A stretch of DNA of 64,000 bases from SB11 sp035906255 (GTDB lineage Bacteria; Bacteroidota; Bacteroidia; UBA8524). Below the pieces are notes generated by a model. That model was given only the letters and a program-made list of their open reading frames with translations, was not told the origin of the DNA and ran no database searches. Positions 58,092 to 64,000 of this stretch are shown in pieces. A program made the translations under genes and the position numbers. Position 1 is the stretch's first letter. Each line of letters opens with the position of its first letter. Where the stretch lies: NCBI GenBank assembly GCA_035906255.1, contig JAMIFM010000029.1:424467-488466 (forward strand), given 5' to 3'.

Positions 58092-61000
58092 ATGAATATT
58101 ATGTTTACTAAATCTAAACTCACGGGCGGCCTAATCAGCCGGACCTTACTGCTGCTAGCCATGGTGCTAGGCGTGCAGTTGGGTTCAAATGCCCAGGTTA
58201 CCAACCCCTCGCCCTATTGCGGTGCTGTCCATAACTATATGGGCGCTAACGGAAGTTGCTACAACAACTACGGTTTTGCATTTTCACACATTAAGGTGGG
58301 AACTATTGATCACAAGATCAACTGTACAAGCTCTTCGCCTTCAACAGGTCCTTACAGGTTTTGGAACACAGGTCCCACTACCACATTCTCTCCCGGCGCC
58401 AGCTACTCTATTAAAATGACAACGGCTGCAAACAGCTATCCTACTTATGCTGCTGCTTGGATTGATTACAACCAAAACAACAACTTTGAAGCTAGCGAAG
58501 CTATTGCCATTACAGGCCAAATTTCTTACCCATTAGGTAGTGCAACCAACAACTTCACTATTCCTTGCTCTGCTAAAAGCGGTACTACAAGGATGCGTGT
58601 AAGGATTGATTACTACTATGCGTTTTCAGCAGCTATGGGTTGTAACAACACCTCATACGGTTACGGTGAAACTATGGACTATGAAGTAACAATTGCAGCA
58701 GCTAACAACCCTACTGCAAACTTCTTTATTCCTGATACTATCTTCACAGGTTCACCTGCTGATTTCATCAACGCTAACAAAGTAGGTTACATCAACCACA
58801 AATGGTCAACTTCAGTTGGCGGTTTGGGTAATGTTGTGGGTAGCGATATTAATTTCCCATACGCTTTCCCTTCAGCCGGTAACTACCAAGTACGTTTGAT
58901 TTCTACCAACTGCGGTGGTTCAGCTACTGTTACTAAAAACGTAGTAGTTGTTGATCCTACAGTAGCTCCTACTGTTCGCTTCTTGGCAAGCCGTAACTAT
59001 ATCCCTCAAGAGCCTACTGATTATGTAGTTGATGAGATTGTTGATTTCAAAGATTTCTCTACTTCTGGTCCAACCAGTTTCCTATGGGAAATTACTCCTG
59101 ATGCCTCTACCAAATTGTGGTTTGCAGTTTCAGGAAGCGAGTTTGAAAAACAAATGTCGATTTTGTTTACAGATACTGCCAGATACGATGTGTGCTTAAC
59201 TGCCGAAAACATTGTTGGTGCTACCAAACTTTGTAAACCTTCTTATGTAGTAATTGAATACCCAGCTACTTCTGGTAAAAAAGATAACCTTATTTGTATT
59301 GATGCTGCCAGCAGCCTTGCAGAAGGTACTTTGTATGACCAAGGAGGTCTTTCAGGTAACTACCCTGCTCAAGCAGTTTCATGTACCTTTAACATCAACG
59401 CTTGTGATGCTGAAGAAATTGAAATGTGGTTTGACGGTGAAATGCAATTCTACTACTATGGTCACGTTAACATTTACGATGGTAAAAACACCAGCGGTAC
59501 TTTGTTAGCTACTGTAGGTGACGTTGCCGGTGCCGGTATCGTTACAACAGTTCCTACTAAACACTACTTTGCTAAATCAGGTTATGCTACTATCGAATTC
59601 CGTAACATTTATCCTTACTACTCAGGCAAAGGTTTTGAAATGCATTGGAAATCTAAAACCCTTAACAACGGTCCTTTAGTTGCTGATTTTGAAGTTGTAA
59701 ATACTCGTAACGACTCAATTTATGAGTGCTTGTCAGGTACTGAAGTTCGTTTCACTAACAAATCAAGCGGTACACGTGATATTAGCGACTACCAATGGAT
59801 TTTTGACTATGATCCTAACATTGCTTACCCTCAAGGTTACGAAGATTTCCCAGATAACGGTAACTTCAAAAACCCAACATTTATTTACTCTTCAGCTAAA
59901 ACTTATGTAGTTCGTATGGTTGCCGAGTCTTGCGAAGGCTGGGATACTACCTACAAAACATTCCACATTGGTACTACAACTATGAACCCTGTGGTTGAGT
60001 TTACTGCTGATGACAACATCTTAACTGTAGGCGGAAGCACTAAATTGCGTAACAAATCTGTTGCATGGTGTAGCGGTGAGTGGACTATCACTCCATCTAC
60101 TTATACTTTGTTGAACGGCTCTACTTTGACTGACCAAGACATTGAAGTTAAATTCACTGCTGCCGGTCGTTACACTGTTAAATATGTAGCTGAAAACGAC
60201 AACGGTACTACTACCCGCTCTAAAACTGACTTTATCCGTGTTATCGAATACTGCGAACCTAGCGTTTCTAACTCATTTGCAAGTATGGCTAACAACCGTG
60301 TGAAAATCAACACTCTTGAAAACCTTTCAGGTATTGGTACTAGCGGTTATGACGATTTCACCAAATCAGTTCCTGCAACCGACCTATATATAGGTAGCCC
60401 TTACGCTCTTGAAGTTGAGCGTACTCAAAACGTTGACCCTGCTGACAGGAAAGTATGGATTGACTATGACCGTGACGGTAACTTTACCGCTAGCGAAGTA
60501 GTTGCTTCAGAAACTAACTCTACTAATAAAGTACTTTCAACCACTATTACTATTCCTGATGTATCTTCAGTAACTCCAGGTCTTTCACGTATGCGTGTAG
60601 CAGTAGCTCTTGCAGGTCGTCCTTTGGATCCTTGCGGACCTATTGATGCTGGTGAATTTGAAGACTACATGGTTAACTTGAAACTTGACGACCAAGCTCC
60701 AGTTATCACTATGTTGGGTGCTGACTCAGTTTACGTTGAAGTTGGTTCTACTTACACTGATGCTGGCGCAACTGCAATGGATAACAGGGAAGGTAGCCTA
60801 ACCTCTAAAATTGTTACTAACAACCAAGTTGACATTACTCAAACCGGTATCTACGTTGTTACTTACAATGTAAAAGACGGTTCAGGTATTGCTGCTGTAC
60901 AACGCACTAGGTTTGTATTTGTATTGGCTGATATGACTAAACCAGTTATAGCTATCAACGGTGGTTCTACAGTTACTCACGAAGCTGGTACTCCTTACAC

Positions 61001-62189
61001 TGATTTGGGTGCTACTGCTACTGACAACCCAGGTTCTAAAAACGTTGATAACCTAATTGTTACTAACAATATGGTTAATGTTAACGCTCTTGGTACTTAC
61101 ACTGTTCAATACACTGTAACTGATGCTTACGGTAACACTGCTACTGAAACTCGTACAGTTAACGTTGTTGATACTAAAGCTCCTGTAGTTGAGACTCCCG
61201 GTGGCGATCCTTTGACCATCCAAGTTGGTACTCCTTTCGTTGATAACACTTTTGCTACTGACGCATTCGAAGGTACTCTACCTGTACAAGTTATATCTGG
61301 TTCAGTTAACTCAAATGTATTTGGTACTTACAAAGTAACTTACACTTCTATGGACGGTTCAGGTAACACTGCTACCAACAAAACCCGTACTTATGTAGTT
61401 ACTGATGTTATTAAACCAGTTCTTACTTCACTTTCAGGTACTCAATACATGGTAGTTGATGTAAACGACCTAACTTTCGTTGAACCAGCTGTAACCGGTA
61501 CTGATAACTACTTCCCAACTGTACAAGTTACTCGCAACGCCGGTAGCTTTGATATCTCTAAATTGGGTACTTACGACATTACTTACACTGGTACTGATGG
61601 TGCCGGTAACGTAACTGTATGGGTACGTACAATCAAAGTTGTTGACCGCGTTCGTCCTGTAGTAATAAGCACTCCTGTTAACATTCAACGTTGGATGACA
61701 TTCGATCCTTCAGTAGGTGTAAGCACTTGGGATAACTACTACGCTCCTGTAAACTTCCAGTTGCCATTTGCTAACAACTGTAAACTTGAAGTAATCAGCA
61801 CTAACGTAAACATGTTGCAAGTTGGTTTGTACCAAGTTATCTACCAAGCTGTAGATGGTTCTGGTAACGTATCTGAGCCTCACTTGCGCCTTGTAAACGT
61901 TGTTGAAAACACTACAGGTATTGCTGATGTAGCTTTCGAAAACGGTATCAATATCTATCCTAACCCAACTAGCGGTAAGTTTGATGTTGACTTTGCAGTA
62001 GCTATCAACGAAACTGCTACTATTACTATCACCAACATGGTTGGTCAAACTATCAGGACTTTCTCTGGTAGCGATGTAGTAAATGGTAAACTTTCAGTTG
62101 ATCTAACTGACGTAGCTGCAGGTTTCTACACTGTACAAATCGAAAGCAACGGTCAAGTAGCTAACAAAAAAGTTTCAGTTACTCGCTAA
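58092..62189 (+). CDS. Large secreted multidomain adhesin-like protein with T9SS sorting domain
   Basis: A 1365-aa surface or secreted protein. Domains in order, rough residues: signal peptide (1-34, ...GSNAQ); GEVED-like (about 75-205, WIDYNQNNNFEASEAIAITG); PKD/Ig-like (about 210-390); CUB-like (about 400-519, with cysteines in CIDAASS...SCTFNINACDAEE); PKD-like (about 530-715); a second GEVED (about 718-865, WIDYDRDGNFTASE); four or five DUF5011/HYR-type Ig modules (about 868-1270; YTDAGATAMDN, YTDLGATATDN); and T9SS type A sorting domain (about 1275-1365, INIYPNPTSGKFDV). Codons ACT, GCT, GGT and GTT dominate much of the gene, unlike its neighbour at 62431, which suggests high expression. 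Adhesion or matrix role is inferred. Confidence 0.93.
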   Translation: MNIMFTKSKLTGGLISRTLLLLAMVLGVQLGSNAQVTNPSPYCGAVHNYMGANGSCYNNYGFAFSHIKVGTIDHKINCTSSSPSTGPYRFWNTGPTTTFSPGASYSIKMTTAANSYPTYAAAWIDYNQNNNFEASEAIAITGQISYPLGSATNNFTIPCSAKSGTTRMRVRIDYYYAFSAAMGCNNTSYGYGETMDYEVTIAAANNPTANFFIPDTIFTGSPADFINANKVGYINHKWSTSVGGLGNVVGSDINFPYAFPSAGNYQVRLISTNCGGSATVTKNVVVVDPTVAPTVRFLASRNYIPQEPTDYVVDEIVDFKDFSTSGPTSFLWEITPDASTKLWFAVSGSEFEKQMSILFTDTARYDVCLTAENIVGATKLCKPSYVVIEYPATSGKKDNLICIDAASSLAEGTLYDQGGLSGNYPAQAVSCTFNINACDAEEIEMWFDGEMQFYYYGHVNIYDGKNTSGTLLATVGDVAGAGIVTTVPTKHYFAKSGYATIEFRNIYPYYSGKGFEMHWKSKTLNNGPLVADFEVVNTRNDSIYECLSGTEVRFTNKSSGTRDISDYQWIFDYDPNIAYPQGYEDFPDNGNFKNPTFIYSSAKTYVVRMVAESCEGWDTTYKTFHIGTTTMNPVVEFTADDNILTVGGSTKLRNKSVAWCSGEWTITPSTYTLLNGSTLTDQDIEVKFTAAGRYTVKYVAENDNGTTTRSKTDFIRVIEYCEPSVSNSFASMANNRVKINTLENLSGIGTSGYDDFTKSVPATDLYIGSPYALEVERTQNVDPADRKVWIDYDRDGNFTASEVVASETNSTNKVLSTTITIPDVSSVTPGLSRMRVAVALAGRPLDPCGPIDAGEFEDYMVNLKLDDQAPVITMLGADSVYVEVGSTYTDAGATAMDNREGSLTSKIVTNNQVDITQTGIYVVTYNVKDGSGIAAVQRTRFVFVLADMTKPVIAINGGSTVTHEAGTPYTDLGATATDNPGSKNVDNLIVTNNMVNVNALGTYTVQYTVTDAYGNTATETRTVNVVDTKAPVVETPGGDPLTIQVGTPFVDNTFATDAFEGTLPVQVISGSVNSNVFGTYKVTYTSMDGSGNTATNKTRTYVVTDVIKPVLTSLSGTQYMVVDVNDLTFVEPAVTGTDNYFPTVQVTRNAGSFDISKLGTYDITYTGTDGAGNVTVWVRTIKVVDRVRPVVISTPVNIQRWMTFDPSVGVSTWDNYYAPVNFQLPFANNCKLEVISTNVNMLQVGLYQVIYQAVDGSGNVSEPHLRLVNVVENTTGIADVAFENGINIYPNPTSGKFDVDFAVAINETATITITNMVGQTIRTFSGSDVVNGKLSVDLTDVAAGFYTVQIESNGQVANKKVSVTR

Positions 62190-62220
62190 TTTTAATTAGC
62201 TGTAGCTAACTATACTCTAT

Positions 62221-62256
62221 AAAAACACCCCGTGATTTCACGGGGTGTTTTTTTTT
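62221..62256 (+). terminator. Strong Rho-independent terminator after the large surface protein
   Basis: ACACCCCGTGA (62225-62235) pairs perfectly with TCACGGGGTGT (62238-62248), extended by AAAA/TTTT, with a run of T to 62256. Confidence 0.93.
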
Positions 62257-62430
62257 GGCCTTTGGTAACGGGCGCGACCACCTTTTAGTATGTGCATTTT
62301 ATCATTTCTTTTCTATTAGTTGTAATTACTTGATTATCAGTGTTAAAATATTTTAATTCTCAGGCAACATTTTATACAGATGTCAATATTTTTTTTGAAA
62401 TTTGATATTGGCTTAATTAATATTTAACAC

Positions 62431-64000
62431 ATGGTAAACTTCTACAAGTTGGTTTACGGGCACCTTATTGCCTGTTTTTTTCTATGCCTTTTAATGTCCC
62501 TACCGGGCGGAAAGGCTTATGGACAGCTGAACGGCAGCTACACGATTGATCAATCGGCCGCAGCCTCATCCACCAATTACACCACCTTCCAGTCCTTTTT
62601 TAATGCGTTGGCCTCTTCAGGGGTAAACGGCAGTGTAAATGTGACTGTACTGAACGGCCCCTATACCGAGCAGGTAGTGGCCAATGTCATCCCCGGTGCA
62701 AGTGCTTCTAACAAAATCACTATTAATGGTGGCGGGCAAGTATTACAGTTTACATCTTCTACTTCAACAGCACAACACACCTTGCGTTTCAACGGAGCGG
62801 ATTATGTAACCATCAACAACCTTTATATAAAGGCATTGGGTACCACCTATTCATGGGGTGTACACTTTATGACTGCTTCGTATTACAACACCCTTGAGGG
62901 CTGTACAGTAGAGATTACTAATAATACCAGCACCACCGCAGCTAACAACATCGGGATTAATATGTGCAACAGCACCACCTCAAATACTACTTTGGGTGAT
63001 GCAGCCAAATACATTACCGTAAAAAACTGTACTATTAAAGGAACAGGAGCTACCAGAGGCCCTGTGGTAGGTATTCAGGTAACTGCCCAAGCACAAAACG
63101 TGGACGGATTTATCACCTTAGAAAAAAACATCATCCAAGATTTTTACTCACACGGTATCTACATTTATTATAACAGTAAAGTAGATGTACTGAACAACGA
63201 CATATCACGTCCCACCCGCACCAACAGCACTACTACCTACGGTATCAATATGTATTACTATTGCTACCGCAACAATATCATCGGCAACAAGGTGCACAAC
63301 CTGTTCACCTCGATGACAACCCTAACCAGCACCACTTATGGTATCTATTGCTACTATAACTACAGCGGTGCCAGTAACTCAGTAGTAGTATCCAATGCAG
63401 TTTACAACATTGAACACAATGGTGCAGTTTACTTTATTTACGCGTATTACCCCTTCGGTATCCAGTTTGCACACAACACAGTGTCGAGCGATTTAGCTAC
63501 TACTAACACATCAGTGTTGTACGGTATGTATGTGTATAGCGGTACAACCTCAATGACGGGTACTTCTTTTGTGAATAATATTATCTCTTTAACCCGCCCT
63601 TCAGGCACCCGCTATGCGTATTATTACTACGCCAGTATCCCTTTGTTTAATAACAATAGTTATTACGTTAACGGAACGGGTAGCTCTAACTTTATGGCTA
63701 CGGGCTTGAGTGTTTACAATGATTTTGCATCATGGAAATCGGGTACAGGTAATGACGCAAACGGTTCTTATACCAATCCACGTTTCCTAAACGTAGCTGC
63801 CGGTGATTTAACCCCGACGACCGTACAACTGGATGGTCAGGGCATCACGGGCACTGGAGTCTTAAAAGACATCAACGGCAACAACTACAGCGTAACCGAC
63901 CCAGACCAGGGAGCTTATGTAACCGACGTAAACGCGAACGTAACGCGCTTAGCCCTTGCCGGCAGCAGCAACTGCCAGATGCAAGTAGAAGAAATAAAAG
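62431..64000 (+). CDS. Secreted right-handed parallel beta-helix protein, tyrosine-rich (partial, C-terminus outside window)
   Basis: I translated this by hand from ATG 62431. The frame stays open to base 64000, so 523 residues are visible. Signal peptide (about 1-31, ...GGKAYGQ). Residues about 60-380 show short strands with NNTI, KNCTIKGTG, LEKNIIQDF, VDVLNNDISR and GIYIYYNSKV patterns typical of pectate-lyase-like right-handed beta-helices (NosD/DUF1565-like). Rungs at about 270-395 carry Tyr runs: INMYYYCYRNN, GIYCYYNYSG, YFIYAYYPFG, YGMYVYSG and RYAYYYYASI. A C-terminal PKD/T9SS domain is expected in this family context but lies beyond the window. It is probably a surface protein with a glycan-binding or lyase-like fold; no catalytic residues were identified. 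Confidence 0.88.
   Translation, partial: MVNFYKLVYGHLIACFFLCLLMSLPGGKAYGQLNGSYTIDQSAAASSTNYTTFQSFFNALASSGVNGSVNVTVLNGPYTEQVVANVIPGASASNKITINGGGQVLQFTSSTSTAQHTLRFNGADYVTINNLYIKALGTTYSWGVHFMTASYYNTLEGCTVEITNNTSTTAANNIGINMCNSTTSNTTLGDAAKYITVKNCTIKGTGATRGPVVGIQVTAQAQNVDGFITLEKNIIQDFYSHGIYIYYNSKVDVLNNDISRPTRTNSTTTYGINMYYYCYRNNIIGNKVHNLFTSMTTLTSTTYGIYCYYNYSGASNSVVVSNAVYNIEHNGAVYFIYAYYPFGIQFAHNTVSSDLATTNTSVLYGMYVYSGTTSMTGTSFVNNIISLTRPSGTRYAYYYYASIPLFNNNSYYVNGTGSSNFMATGLSVYNDFASWKSGTGNDANGSYTNPRFLNVAAGDLTPTTVQLDGQGITGTGVLKDINGNNYSVTDPDQGAYVTDVNANVTRLALAGSSNCQMQVEEIK

Overview
The window comes from a chromosome of the phylum Bacteroidota (class Bacteroidia; order not resolvable by eye). The evidence is: several secreted proteins ending in a type IX secretion (T9SS) C-terminal sorting domain with a YPNPT motif; TAnnTTTG-type -7 promoter boxes and no consistent Shine-Dalgarno sequences; Rho with a long charged insertion; a Bacteroidota-style carotenoid cluster; and a bacterial geranylgeranylglyceryl-phosphate synthase. 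The window holds no rRNA, no CRISPR array, no recognisable tRNA and no transposase gene. It begins inside one secreted-protein gene (FG-GAP type, minus strand) and ends inside another (parallel beta-helix, plus strand).

Layout. 1-12.5 kb: an FG-GAP protein, murF and rho; a convergent minus-strand group (unknown gene, GT2 glycosyltransferase, diacylglycerol-kinase-like lipid kinase, aldose epimerase); a palindrome-rich gap; a GT87-like membrane protein with a YwqK/MORN-like protein; a 160-bp tandem repeat; a phosphopantetheinyl transferase and a WD40 protein. 12.6-25 kb: dcd; two paralogous LamG/Cys-pair-repeat/T9SS proteins; a three-gene operon of unknown envelope proteins; polA; another T9SS cargo. 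25-32 kb: TPR proteins including a tandem trio of membrane-anchored paralogues, a DPM1-like glycosyltransferase and a GH3-family adenylating enzyme. 32-42.3 kb: mainly housekeeping genes (cysS, M28 peptidase, rsmA, mgtE, PAS protein, GGGP synthase, GT4, rnhB, TraB/GumN protein, metK). 42.4-47.6 kb: two unknown envelope proteins, an MsbA-like ABC exporter and the overlapping pair folE / 6-pyruvoyl-tetrahydropterin synthase.

47.9-53.7 kb is a carotenoid operon: ECF sigma factor, crtI, crtB, an unknown 159-aa gene, a CrtYcd-type lycopene cyclase and a CrtD-like desaturase. A beta/gamma-crystallin with four apparent Ca-binding motifs follows. 54.5-57.9 kb: scoA-scoB and mdh, separated by a four-helix-bundle (23S intervening-sequence-type) gene flanked by inverted repeats, then a retropepsin-like protein. 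58.1-64 kb: a 1365-aa multidomain T9SS adhesin-like protein with highly-expressed-gene codon style, and a tyrosine-rich parallel beta-helix protein.

The features least explained by ordinary annotation are (i) clusters of perfect palindromes with A/T centres in at least five intergenic gaps, (ii) REP/MITE-like inverted elements, including a 97-nt element repeated in a 160-bp tandem array, (iii) a 50-aa Cys-pair repeat expanded 8x versus 3x in neighbouring paralogues, and (iv) an unknown gene embedded in the carotenoid operon. No clearly new defence or mobile system was found.
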